Shown piece after piece: positions 51,144 through 58,879 of a stretch of 64,000 nucleotides of DNA. The position numbers were made by a program, and so were the translations under genes. Each line of letters starts with the position of its first letter. The stretch's first letter is position 1. The stretch is from Micavibrio_B sp964633355 (GTDB taxonomy: Bacteria; Pseudomonadota; Alphaproteobacteria; Micavibrionales; Micavibrionaceae), in contig CAZWGO010000007.1 of assembly GCA_964633355.1 (NCBI GenBank), positions 1 to 64,000 on the forward strand, read 5' to 3'. The notes below the pieces were generated by a model. It did no database searches, was not told the DNA's origin, and saw only the letters and a program-made list of their open reading frames with translations.

Positions 51144-51611
51144 ATGATAAAAAACATCGTCTTTGATATTTACGACGTATTGATCGACGGGTTAGAGGGA
51201 CCAATCCATGGCTCCGTCGATCTTTTAATGGAACTTAAAGATCGCGGTTTTCCTGTCTATGCCATCACCAATATGTCGACGGAAGGTTTCCAGTCGTTAA
51301 AACAGGAATATCCGTTTTTGCGCTTATTCGATGGCGTCGTCGTATCTGGCAGTATCGGTCTTGCCAAACCCGATCCGAAAATCTTTCTTCATCTGTTAAA
51401 CCAGTTTGTACTCAATCCGCGCGAAACGCTTTTTATCGATGACAAAGCATCTAATGTTCAAGGCGCACTGGATGCCGGCATTTACGCAGTGCGGTTCGAA
51501 AATCCGCGCCAGCTGGAAAAATCACTCGAGACATATAAAATTCTAAGCTTCGAAGAAGACGAGCAAGATCATGGTGGCGGCGGCTGCGGAAGTGGTTGCG
51601 GATGCCATTAA
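51144..51611 (+). CDS. HAD-like hydrolase with a Cys-rich C-terminal tail
   Basis: The 155-aa protein is a short subclass I HAD fold: motif I IVFDIYDVLID (first aspartate kept, the usual second one absent from its normal place), motif II AITNMS, motif III lysine in GLAKPDPKIF and motif IV FIDDKASNVQGALDAG. The cap domain is minimal. It ends with GGGGCGSGCGCH, a cysteine/histidine tail that should bind a metal ion. It starts four bases after the copper chaperone and overlaps aroQ by ten bases. Confidence 0.8.
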   Translation: MIKNIVFDIYDVLIDGLEGPIHGSVDLLMELKDRGFPVYAITNMSTEGFQSLKQEYPFLRLFDGVVVSGSIGLAKPDPKIFLHLLNQFVLNPRETLFIDDKASNVQGALDAGIYAVRFENPRQLEKSLETYKILSFEEDEQDHGGGGCGSGCGCH

Positions 51612-52042
51612 TTCTTATTCTGAATGGTCCTAATCTAAATATGCTGGGTCGCCGCGAGCCTGAAATTTACGGCACGCAGACATTGCAGGATATTCAGGAT
51701 CTATGCGAAAAAGCCGCCTCCCAGCACCAGCTTGAGATCGATTTTCGCCAATCTAATCACGAAGGTGAATTGGTGACATGGATTCAAGAAGCGCTCGATA
51801 GCGCAGATGGCGTTATCATCAACGCCGCAGCCTATACGCATACATCACTTGCCATTCACGATGCGCTCAAACTTCTTAAATGCCCGATTGTCGAGGTCCA
51901 TCTCTCCAATCCCAAGGAACGCGAAGCATTTCGCCATCATTCCTATGTCGAGAGCGTCGCCAAATTCCATTTCGTCGGTCATGGCGTCAAGGGATATGAG
52001 ATGGCAATCAATGCGCTGGCCGGTATTATTAACCATAATTAA
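51602..52042 (+). CDS. aroQ: 3-dehydroquinate dehydratase, type II
   Basis: This dodecameric enzyme dehydrates 3-dehydroquinate in the shikimate pathway. The 146-aa protein has ILNGPNLNMLGRREPEIYG with the catalytic Y23, NAAAYTHTSLAIHDA and the histidine of VEVHLSNPKERE. The ATG at 51602 lies inside the end of the HAD gene. AroQ in front of accB is a common alphaproteobacterial order. Confidence 0.95.
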   Translation: MPLILILNGPNLNMLGRREPEIYGTQTLQDIQDLCEKAASQHQLEIDFRQSNHEGELVTWIQEALDSADGVIINAAAYTHTSLAIHDALKLLKCPIVEVHLSNPKEREAFRHHSYVESVAKFHFVGHGVKGYEMAINALAGIINHN

Positions 52043-52154
52043 TAATAAAACGGTGAATTCCTGCTATCACGGCTTCTCTTCATTTTGACTTTTCTTGCCA
52101 ATTTCATTAATCAGGTGTTCTGCCAAAGGCAGATAGTTTACATAAGGATTTAGT

Positions 52155-52610
52155 ATGAAGATTGATGCAGATGCCATTCGCCAGCTTTCCAAGCTGCTGG
52201 AAGAAACCGGCCTTACAGAAATTGAAGTCGCCGACGGCGAGAAAATGATTCGCGTAAATAAAGGTGGCCCTGTTAGCCATCACCACGCGGCGCCTGTCTC
52301 CCAAATCATGCCGTCCGATCCGACTGTGCCGCAGGCTGCCAATACATCCCTGCCGCCTGTTATTGCCGAGAACCACCCGGGCGCGGTCAAATCGCCGATG
52401 GTCGGCACAGCCTATCTTCAATCCGACCCGAACTCGCCGCCATTCATTTCCAAAGGCGCGACCGTCAAAGTCGGCGACACACTTCTTATCATCGAAGCGA
52501 TGAAAGTGATGAACCCGATCAAGGCTGCCAAAGGCGGCGTCGTCAAAGACATTATTGTTGAAAACGCTTCTCCGGTCGAATTCGGCGAAGTACTGGTCAT
52601 TATTGAGTAA
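52155..52610 (+). CDS. accB: biotin carboxyl carrier protein of acetyl-CoA carboxylase
   Basis: The 151-aa protein carries biotin on K117 in the IEAMKVMN motif. The N-terminal helical part, a Pro/Ala-rich linker (about residues 44-75) and the biotinyl domain are all present. In most proteobacteria accC follows at once; here two other genes lie between accB and accC. Confidence 0.96.
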   Translation: MKIDADAIRQLSKLLEETGLTEIEVADGEKMIRVNKGGPVSHHHAAPVSQIMPSDPTVPQAANTSLPPVIAENHPGAVKSPMVGTAYLQSDPNSPPFISKGATVKVGDTLLIIEAMKVMNPIKAAKGGVVKDIIVENASPVEFGEVLVIIE

Positions 52611-52618
52611 TTTCAAAA

Positions 52619-53068
52619 ATGCTTGATGTAGGGCAAAATTCTACAGGAGAAAACATCCTCCATCCCGAAACACCTTTCGGGAGTAGCGATGATATACAAA
52701 ATCTTACTCAACAAGAGATTGAGGAGATCAGCGGTAAAAACCGCGAGACATTAAAAATATTATTTCGCCGTTACTCCAGATGCGGTGACATCAGCCTGCC
52801 TTATTCTGAACATGCTTCAAACATCACTCATAGATTCAATATTATGATGAATAGAGGATTAAGAAGACCGACTTTGTTTGAGCATCTTCGAAAAAAAGTC
52901 TGGGGCTTTATTGAGCTGGAATATCAAACGAAAAATAATATGCCTTCAAATATCGACCTTGGCATCATTAATAACTCAGCCGTTTCGGAAGTTTTAAAAG
53001 AACTTCGTCGCGATGTGCAGGCAGGGACTGTAAGATTTCCCAGTTTTCCTGCACGAACACAAGGCTGA
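52619..53068 (+). CDS. hypothetical protein inserted between accB and accC, 149 aa
   Basis: It starts eight bases after accB and ends two bases before the next gene, so it is part of the operon. The protein is soluble, helical and basic in the middle (LKILFRRYSRCGD, FEHLRKKVWGFIELE), without signal or membrane segments. No family is recognised. The base use is more AT-rich than that of accB and accC. Confidence 0.65.
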   Translation: MLDVGQNSTGENILHPETPFGSSDDIQNLTQQEIEEISGKNRETLKILFRRYSRCGDISLPYSEHASNITHRFNIMMNRGLRRPTLFEHLRKKVWGFIELEYQTKNNMPSNIDLGIINNSAVSEVLKELRRDVQAGTVRFPSFPARTQG

Positions 53069-53069
53069 T

Positions 53070-53567
53070 ATGTTACCAAGCTTTTCCATTGTTGAATTGT
53101 CAGAAAAATCAGAATTCGCCGATGTCTGCGCCGCGTGGTCTTTTGGTGAATGGGGAAGCCAGATTGCTGGCCGCACACTTGAACAAAATTTAGTTCGTTA
53201 TCGAAGCACAGTGTCGCAAAGTGATAAACTTCCCCTTACATGGGTGATAATCGTTAATGATCGTCCCGCAGGCATGATAAGCCTGAAAGATAATGATCAT
53301 CCCGATCATAATGACCTTTCACCATGGCTTGCTTCCCTTTATATTCATCCTGAATACAGGGGCAAAGGCCTTGCAGTGAAATTAATCGCCCATGTAGAAA
53401 ATTTTGCAAAGACTGAACTCAAAATACCGCGGCTCTATCTTTTTACGCATACGGCCGATGCGCTTTATAAAAAGCAGGGCTGGATTGAAGTTAAGAATAT
53501 TCGTGACCCTTCCGGTATAAGACCGGAAGGCGATACATTGTTTAAAAAGGAACTATTAGATGTTTAA
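53070..53567 (+). CDS. GNAT-family N-acetyltransferase
   Basis: The 165-aa protein has the acetyl-CoA-binding motif A (LASLYIHPEYRGKGLAVKLI) and motif B (LYLFTHTADALYKKQGW). The acceptor is unknown. It overlaps the accC start by eight bases, so it is translated with the acetyl-CoA carboxylase subunits. With the hypothetical gene before it, it forms a two-gene insert in the accB-accC unit. Confidence 0.85.
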   Translation: MLPSFSIVELSEKSEFADVCAAWSFGEWGSQIAGRTLEQNLVRYRSTVSQSDKLPLTWVIIVNDRPAGMISLKDNDHPDHNDLSPWLASLYIHPEYRGKGLAVKLIAHVENFAKTELKIPRLYLFTHTADALYKKQGWIEVKNIRDPSGIRPEGDTLFKKELLDV

Positions 53568-54924
53568 AAAAGTTTTGATTGCCAATCGGGGTGAGATCGC
53601 GCTTCGCATTCACCGCGCCTGCAAAGAAATGGGAATCCAGACCGTTGTCGTTCACTCGACTGCCGATGCGACCGCCATGGCCGTGCGCCTTGCCGATGAA
53701 AGCGTCTGTATCGGCCCTCCGGCCTCCAAGGATTCCTATCTCAATATTCCGGCGATTATTTCCGCAGCTCTTTTGACGGGCGCTGACGCGATTCACCCCG
53801 GTTACGGCTTTTTGTCCGAAAACGCAGCTTTCGGCCGTATCATCGAAGAACACGGCCTGACTTTTATCGGCCCCAAGCCCGAGCATATCGATTTGATGGG
53901 TGATAAAGTATCTGCCAAGCAAACAGCGCAGCGCCTCGGCCTGCCTGTTATTCCCGGTTCCCCTGGTGCAGTTGAAAGCGCCGAAGAAGGCGAAAAACTT
54001 GCCACCGAGATGGGCTATCCGGTGATCATTAAGGCCGCTTCCGGCGGCGGCGGGCGCGGCATGAAAGTCGTTCACGAGGCGAAAGATTTCAGCGAACAAT
54101 ACAGAACAGCGCGCACCGAAGCCAAAGCGAATTTCGGCGACGATACGGTCTATGTCGAAAAATATCTCGAAAAACCGCGCCATATCGAAGTGCAAATCTT
54201 TGGCGACAAGCATGGCAACGCCGTTCATTTGGGCGAGCGCGATTGCTCGACCCAGCGCCGCCACCAGAAAGTAATCGAGGAAGCGCCATCCCCTGCTTTG
54301 TCCGAAGAACAACGTCAGGAAATCGGTCAACTTGCCGCCAAGATGATCAGGGATATGGGATATGTCGGCGCGGGCACGATCGAGTTTCTCTGGGAAAAAG
54401 GTCATTTCTATTTCATGGAAATGAACACACGCATTCAGGTCGAGCATCCGGTGACGGAGATGATTACCGGCGTCGATTTGATCGCCGAGCAAATCCGTGT
54501 GGCTGCCGGTGAAGAATTGACGATCCCTGAGAATATCCGTTTCCGCGGTCATGCGATGGAAGTGCGGATCAATGCCGAAGATCCGGCAACGTTTATTCCA
54601 TCCCCCGGCACAATCACCCAGTTCCATGCCGCTGGCGGCCTTGGCGTGCGTTTCGACTCCGCTGTCTATAACGGCTACCGCATCCCGCCTTACTATGACT
54701 CTATGGTCGGCAAGTTGATCGTTCATGGCAGAACGCGCGAGGAATGTATTTCACGCCTGCGCCGCGCCATTCAGGAAACGGTCGTCGATGGCATTAAAAC
54801 GACATTGCCGCTCCATTTGTGGATTTTGCAGCAGGAAGAGTTTCTCTCCGGTGAATATAATATTCACTGGCTCGAGAAAAAACTCGCCGCCAAGGCCGAA
54901 GCCGAAAACAAAGAAGCGGCTTGA
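53560..54924 (+). CDS. accC: acetyl-CoA carboxylase, biotin carboxylase subunit
   Basis: This ATP-grasp enzyme carboxylates the biotin on AccB. The 454-aa protein has KVLIANRGEIALRI at the N-terminus, the glycine-rich loop AASGGGGRGMK, and EMNTRIQVEHPVTE with metal and bicarbonate residues. The ATG at 53560 lies within the end of the GNAT gene. Confidence 0.97.
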   Translation: MFKKVLIANRGEIALRIHRACKEMGIQTVVVHSTADATAMAVRLADESVCIGPPASKDSYLNIPAIISAALLTGADAIHPGYGFLSENAAFGRIIEEHGLTFIGPKPEHIDLMGDKVSAKQTAQRLGLPVIPGSPGAVESAEEGEKLATEMGYPVIIKAASGGGGRGMKVVHEAKDFSEQYRTARTEAKANFGDDTVYVEKYLEKPRHIEVQIFGDKHGNAVHLGERDCSTQRRHQKVIEEAPSPALSEEQRQEIGQLAAKMIRDMGYVGAGTIEFLWEKGHFYFMEMNTRIQVEHPVTEMITGVDLIAEQIRVAAGEELTIPENIRFRGHAMEVRINAEDPATFIPSPGTITQFHAAGGLGVRFDSAVYNGYRIPPYYDSMVGKLIVHGRTREECISRLRRAIQETVVDGIKTTLPLHLWILQQEEFLSGEYNIHWLEKKLAAKAEAENKEAA

Positions 54925-54943
54925 TTTTCCCATACTAGACTTT

Positions 54944-55008
54944 GCATCCCTGCGAAAGCAGGGATCCAGATGCGTCATCTCCTGGATCCCGGATCAAGTC
55001 CGGGATGC
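54944..55008. repeat. double palindromic repeat, family A
   Basis: CCCTGC-GAAA-GCAGGG and ATCCCGGATCAAGTCCGGGAT in tandem, joined by about 14 bases. It lies between accC and aat and matches the end of the 50499 cluster closely. Confidence 0.78.
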
Positions 55009-55040
55009 AAACTTGTTTGTTTCTGTGGTAAAAAGTTTCT

Positions 55041-55697
55041 ATGCCCTTCATTCATCTCACCCCCGAAATGGCTTTGGAAATTTACGCGCAAGGCGGCTTC
55101 CCCATGGCCGAGCGCGGCGATGATGACAGTTTTGAAATCTTCGAAGCACGGCAAAGGTCGCTTCTGCCTTTTCAAAATCTGCATGTTTCAAAATCCTTGC
55201 GAAAAGTCATTCTCAAAAACGAATTCGACATACGCATCAATACGGCCTTCAAAGACGTTATTACCGCCTGCGGCGAAACCAAACAGGGCCGCGACGAGAC
55301 ATGGATCAACAAACCTATCCGCGACTGTTTTATAGAACTTCACAAAATGGGGCACGCCCATAGCGTCGAAGCATGGAAAGATGAAAAACTCGCCGGCGGA
55401 TTATATGGACTTCAGATCGGCTCGGCGTTTTGCGGCGAGAGCATGTTCTCGCGGGCGACCGATGCCAGCAAAACTGCCCTCGTCCATCTTTGCGCCAGAT
55501 TGAAGGCGACCGGCTTTACGCTTCTGGATGCCCAGCTCCCCAATCCGCATCTGGAGCAATTCGGGCAAACTCTGATCTCTCAAGATGAGTATCTGAAGCG
55601 CCTTGACGCTGCCCTACGAAGTAATCCGGATTTCATGTCTGTGGAAATGACTGAAAGAGATTTAATTCAAAAATATTTGCAAGTAATTACAGAGTAA
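55041..55697 (+). CDS. aat: leucyl/phenylalanyl-tRNA-protein transferase
   Basis: This enzyme adds Leu or Phe to N-terminal Lys or Arg of proteins and thereby marks them for ClpAP (N-end rule). The 218-aa protein has GGFPMAE, the conserved W-INKPI, GHAHSVEAWKDEKLAGGLYG and GESMFSRATDASKTAL. The ATG at 55041 has no strong ribosome site. It follows accC after a repeat. Confidence 0.95.
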   Translation: MPFIHLTPEMALEIYAQGGFPMAERGDDDSFEIFEARQRSLLPFQNLHVSKSLRKVILKNEFDIRINTAFKDVITACGETKQGRDETWINKPIRDCFIELHKMGHAHSVEAWKDEKLAGGLYGLQIGSAFCGESMFSRATDASKTALVHLCARLKATGFTLLDAQLPNPHLEQFGQTLISQDEYLKRLDAALRSNPDFMSVEMTERDLIQKYLQVITE

Positions 55698-55704
55698 TAA
55701 AACA

Positions 55705-55733
55705 AAAATCCGGGCCATTTCTGGTCCGGACCA
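55705..55733 (-). terminator. Rho-independent terminator of the 47-aa gene
   Basis: On the minus strand TCCGGACCA-GAAA-TGGCCCGGA (one mismatch) is followed by TTTTTGTTTT. It lies 37 bases past the stop at 55770. The plus strand has no T-run, so it serves the minus strand. Confidence 0.78.
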
Positions 55734-55769
55734 TCTGATTATTACTTAATATCCAAGTAATTAACTCGT

Positions 55770-55913
55770 TTAATTGTTTGCGACGGCAGGCCTCATTTGA
55801 AAGGCCAATTTCCGGCCATAAGCAGTCCTGCTGTAAAACAATCGAGTTAAATCGCAGCTTTTGAATATGTTACTAAAAGTCTGCTTGTTGAACTTTCTTG
55901 GTAATCTAATCAT
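55770..55913 (-). CDS. small basic protein, 47 aa, with a perfect ribosome site
   Basis: The ATG at 55913 follows AAAGGAGG with a five-base spacer, one of the best ribosome sites in the window. The 47-aa protein begins MIRLPRKFNKQTFSNIFKS and ends QMRPAVANN. It is strongly basic with eight Arg/Lys and no membrane segment. A terminator with a long T-run follows at 55705, and nothing else lies in the region, so a single-gene transcript is likely. The middle of the gene includes a GGCCGG-AAATT-GGCC hairpin. I do not recognise the family. Confidence 0.65.
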   Translation of the reverse strand: MIRLPRKFNKQTFSNIFKSCDLTRLFYSRTAYGRKLAFQMRPAVANN

Positions 55914-56107
55914 GTTGGCCTCCTTTGTTATACTTAACCTATCATAATCTATACTTAGATAGTAGCGAAATCGGTTATTTTGTATTTACTTTTTATTAAG
56001 AATTTAATACCGCAAATACCGCTTTGACATGGAGTCAAAGCTTTGGCAAACTTATCCACAGAGTTACCCCCGATTCGTTCCCCACTTTTTGTATTTCCGG
56101 ATTCATT
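55914..56107. other. divergent intergenic region between the 47-aa gene and the TolC-like gene
   Basis: The region is AT-rich. On the minus strand TATGAT and nested repeats (ATCTA...TAGAT and CTATC...GATAG, near 55938-55965) may be the promoter and operator of the 47-aa gene. On the plus strand an 8-bp inverted repeat stands at 56021-56041. Confidence 0.45.
56021..56041 (+). promoter_or_regulatory. 8-bp inverted repeat with an embedded TTGACA
   Basis: GCTTTGAC-ATGGA-GTCAAAGC is a perfect inverted repeat. TTGACA at 56024-56029 lies in its left arm, although no good -10 box follows at 17 bases. It is a candidate operator for the gene at 56108. Confidence 0.45.
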
Positions 56108-57772
56108 GTGAAACATCCTTTTGTCCTCTTGCTGACCGCAACTGTGCTTTCGACGTCCCTGCTCGGCTGCTCAATGGGCAGCAAACCGGTGGATGTCAAC
56201 GAACAGGCGGAAAACGTTAATAAAGATCTGGAGCGTCTTTACGGTGGTCAGGAAAAGCTGAAAAGCGAAATTGGCCTGTACGACGCCATGGCGCGCGGCA
56301 TTAAGTATAATATCGAGAAACGCGACGCCGTGATGAATGAAATGGTCGCCAAGGGCGATATCGATCTCAAAGCGCTCAACCTTTTGCCAAACGTGACCGC
56401 CGGCGTCTACGCCAATGGTCGCAATGACGAGCAATATATCAGCGGACGCTCCAAAGCGACCGGCGCGCAGTCGCTCGAGCCGACGCAATTCGAAGATCAA
56501 TATACAAGAACCGCTAATCTGGCGCTGAGCTGGAACACGCTTGATGCGGGGATCGGCTTTATCAATACCAAGGGCGCCTCCGACAAAGCACGCGCCGTGA
56601 CCGAGCGCCGCCGCAAAGTCGTACAGAATATCGCGCAGGATATTCGCGAAGCCTATTGGCGCGCCGCCTCCGCCCAGCTTCTCGACGATCACATGAATTC
56701 CATGATGGCGGATTCCAAAAAACTCGCCAAACAGCTTGAAGATGCCGAGAACAAGAAATCCAGCCATGATGTCGAACATCTATTGAAATTACAAAAACGC
56801 ATCTATGACACGATGGAGGATTTGATGGCGGAACGTGACCGCCTCGCGACCGCTCATGCGGAACTGGCTGCCCTGATGGGCCTGCCGCCATCGGCGAAAT
56901 TCCGTCTGGCGGACAATGAATCCAGTATGATGTCGAAAGATGCTATTCCATCGCTGAAATCCGACGTCAAAGACCTCGAAGTTCTGGCGCTGATGATCCG
57001 CCCTGAAATGCGTGAACACACGCTTTTAAAACGTGTCGCCACCCGAGATATTCACAAGACGGTTTTAGAAACGTTCCCCGGCGTCGGCGGCATTCTTGCC
57101 TATAATTATGACGACAATTCTTTCCTCGACGATGAAAGCTGGATGAACGCCTCTGTCGGCCTGACACAAAACGTCATGAAAATCTTCTCTTTCCCGCAGC
57201 GCTACAACCAGTCGAAAAATCTGGACGCATCTGCCGATATGAAACGCATGGCGATGACCGCCGCTGTTCTGACACAAACCAATATCGCCTATACGCGCTA
57301 TCAATTGGCGCAGGACCGTTACGATCTTTTGAAAAGCATGGCAGGCGTCAATCGCCGCATTGAAGACTATGCGCAAACGCGTAGAGAAAACGCGAAAGAT
57401 AAAAATATCGTACAAGACGGTGAGCTTCTCGCCGCGCGGATGGATTCCCTTCTCACCCGCACGCGCCTCCAACTCGCTTATGCCGAAGGCCAGAATTCTT
57501 TTGGCCGTATCGTCAACTCGCTCGGCCTCGACCCGCTACCGCCGCATGTCGAAGACCAGTCCACCGAGCAACTGGCTAAAACCATCGAAAAACGCTTTGA
57601 AAACATGGACGGCGATACGATCACGTCCCTTTTGGAAAAAATCCGTGAAAAAACCAATCTTCTGGATGGCAATACCGGCGTTGCGTCACGCCTGAACAAC
57701 CCTTCCGTTGCACCGCAAAACGTTTCAGCGATTGTTCCAAAGAAGAAAATGTCCGATAATAAAGAGATCTGA
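56108..57772 (+). CDS. TolC-family outer-membrane lipoprotein
   Basis: The start is the GTG at 56108, directly before a lipoprotein signal (VLSTSLLGC). The frame upstream to 56024 has only a TTG and crosses the inverted repeat. The protein of about 554 aa has the long alternating helices and repeats of TolC-type channels (QNIAQDIREAYWRAAS, DLMAERDRLATAHAELAALMGLP, ARMDSLLTRTRLQLAYAEGQNSFGRI). It should form the outer-membrane exit duct of an efflux or type I secretion system. No membrane-fusion protein or inner-membrane pump gene lies beside it. Confidence 0.85.
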   Translation: MKHPFVLLLTATVLSTSLLGCSMGSKPVDVNEQAENVNKDLERLYGGQEKLKSEIGLYDAMARGIKYNIEKRDAVMNEMVAKGDIDLKALNLLPNVTAGVYANGRNDEQYISGRSKATGAQSLEPTQFEDQYTRTANLALSWNTLDAGIGFINTKGASDKARAVTERRRKVVQNIAQDIREAYWRAASAQLLDDHMNSMMADSKKLAKQLEDAENKKSSHDVEHLLKLQKRIYDTMEDLMAERDRLATAHAELAALMGLPPSAKFRLADNESSMMSKDAIPSLKSDVKDLEVLALMIRPEMREHTLLKRVATRDIHKTVLETFPGVGGILAYNYDDNSFLDDESWMNASVGLTQNVMKIFSFPQRYNQSKNLDASADMKRMAMTAAVLTQTNIAYTRYQLAQDRYDLLKSMAGVNRRIEDYAQTRRENAKDKNIVQDGELLAARMDSLLTRTRLQLAYAEGQNSFGRIVNSLGLDPLPPHVEDQSTEQLAKTIEKRFENMDGDTITSLLEKIREKTNLLDGNTGVASRLNNPSVAPQNVSAIVPKKKMSDNKEI

Positions 57773-57784
57773 GTTGTTATCTTT

Positions 57785-57858
57785 GTCATCCCGAGCGTAG
57801 CCGAGGGATCTCACCTATAGCAACCAAGATAAGATGTCTCCGCTTCGGTCGACATGAC
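57785..57858. repeat. palindromic repeat, family B
   Basis: GTCATCCCGAGCGTAGCCGA and CTCCGCTTCGGTCGACATGAC are the arms. The ATG in its right end opens a long form of the next gene. Confidence 0.75.
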
Positions 57859-57877
57859 ACTATTTAAAGGAGCTATC

Positions 57878-58330
57878 ATGAAAATTCTGCTCACTGTTTT
57901 ACTTACCCTATTCTCTGCCTCCTATGCTCTCGCTCAGGAAGCAACCGACCCGACAGGTTTATGGCTGACCGAAAACAAACGCTCTGTCATTGAAATCCAG
58001 AAATGTCCGCAAGGTCTATGCGGCAACATTCACTGGATCATTGAGGGCGGCATGCAAACCGATGCCAAGAACCCGAATGAAGCCAAGCGCAATACTCCAA
58101 TGTGCGGCCTGCCAATCCTCTGGGGTTTCAAGCAAAATCCCAAGAATGTAAAAGTCTGGGAGTCCGGCAAAATCTATAAAGCGGATGAAGGCGATGTCTA
58201 TAACGCAACCGTCTCCGTTATCGATGCTAATAAACTTTACTTGCGCGGCTATGTCGGCATTCCGCTTCTCGGCAAGACCCAATACTGGTCCCGCGTAAAC
58301 GGAAAAGATTATCCTGGCTGTAAGAAGTAA
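57878..58330 (+). CDS. DUF2147 domain-containing secreted protein
   Basis: The ATG at 57878 follows AAAGGAG. The 150-aa protein has a signal peptide ending YALA, then TGLWLTENKRSVIEIQKC, GNIHWI, CGLPILWGFKQ, WESGKIYKADEGD and LYLRGYVGIPLLGKTQYWSRV, the full DUF2147 pattern. Proteins of this family are periplasmic and of unknown function. A terminator follows. Confidence 0.92.
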   Translation: MKILLTVLLTLFSASYALAQEATDPTGLWLTENKRSVIEIQKCPQGLCGNIHWIIEGGMQTDAKNPNEAKRNTPMCGLPILWGFKQNPKNVKVWESGKIYKADEGDVYNATVSVIDANKLYLRGYVGIPLLGKTQYWSRVNGKDYPGCKK

Positions 58331-58341
58331 TTCGAATTTAG

Positions 58342-58370
58342 AAAATCCCCGTTAAAGCGGGGATTTTTTA
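58342..58370 (+). terminator. Rho-independent terminator
   Basis: AATCCCCG-TTAAAG-CGGGGATT followed by TTTT. It ends the DUF2147 gene. Confidence 0.87.
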
Positions 58371-58392
58371 TAAGCAGCCATTGCCAAATATA

Positions 58393-58421
58393 TTGACATG
58401 AAAGGAAGATAGTCCTATCCT
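58393..58421 (+). promoter_or_regulatory. promoter with a palindromic operator in the spacer (copy 2)
   Basis: TTGACA (58393-58398) and TATCCT (58416-58421) are 17 bases apart, with AAGGA...TCCT in and at the edge of the spacer, the same layout as at 20036. No intact gene follows. Confidence 0.6.
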
Positions 58422-58653
58422 GTCAGAGTCAGCTTTTATCATGAAAAAGCACGCCGTTTTTCGGCCATCCCCAAGGAAAGCCAGAGGGGACCTACACCAT
58501 CAAGCCCCACTCCTCGCATGCCTTCGCCCCCGTTAAAATTCAGGAAGCTTGCAAACTAACCTCTAATAAACTCTGCGGTCTCTGCGGCCCTGCGGCAAAA
58601 AGCTAACCTATCTAAAAAACGCGACGTTCAAACTATATAAAAGTTAATTTCAT

Positions 58654-58746
58654 GTCATTTCGACCGAGCCAAAGGCGAGTGGAGAAATCTCACCTTTCTT
58701 AAAGAAGATGAGATCCCTCGGCTCGTTATCACTCGCTCGCGATGAC
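58654..58746. repeat. palindromic repeat, family B
   Basis: GTCATTTCGACCGAGCCAAA and CACTCGCTCGCGATGAC are the arms. It lies between the decayed promoter region and the ribF leader. Confidence 0.7.
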
Positions 58747-58879
58747 GGAAGGATAGATAAAATCTGAAAAAAATGAGAACGAAGTAGGAGACCATGTTAA
58801 GTTATTGAAAAACATAATATATTCACTTCTTCCATCGGCACCCTAGCAGTGACCTCAAATTTCCGTTAAGAGGGGAAAG

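Larger units (their letters stand above)
58381..58879. other. 500-base gene-free region with remnants
   Basis: It contains a promoter-operator (58393-58421), a short ATG frame at 58441 (31 codons), an open stretch in another frame reading FGHPQGKPEGTYTIKPHSSH from about 58459, a CTCTGCGGTCTCTGCGGCCC tract at 58564, a family B repeat and an orphan start (AGTAGGAGACCATG at 58783-58796) stopped after four codons. It looks like the remains of one or more genes. No intact gene is visible. Confidence 0.5.

Noticed and set aside
54725..55123. 132-codon frame across the accC end and aat start
   Set aside because: It overlaps two well-supported genes in another frame and crosses a repeat.
58441..58536. 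31-codon frame MKKHAVFRPSPRK
   Set aside because: Short, no ribosome site, and another frame over the same bases looks more protein-like. Treated as part of a decayed region.
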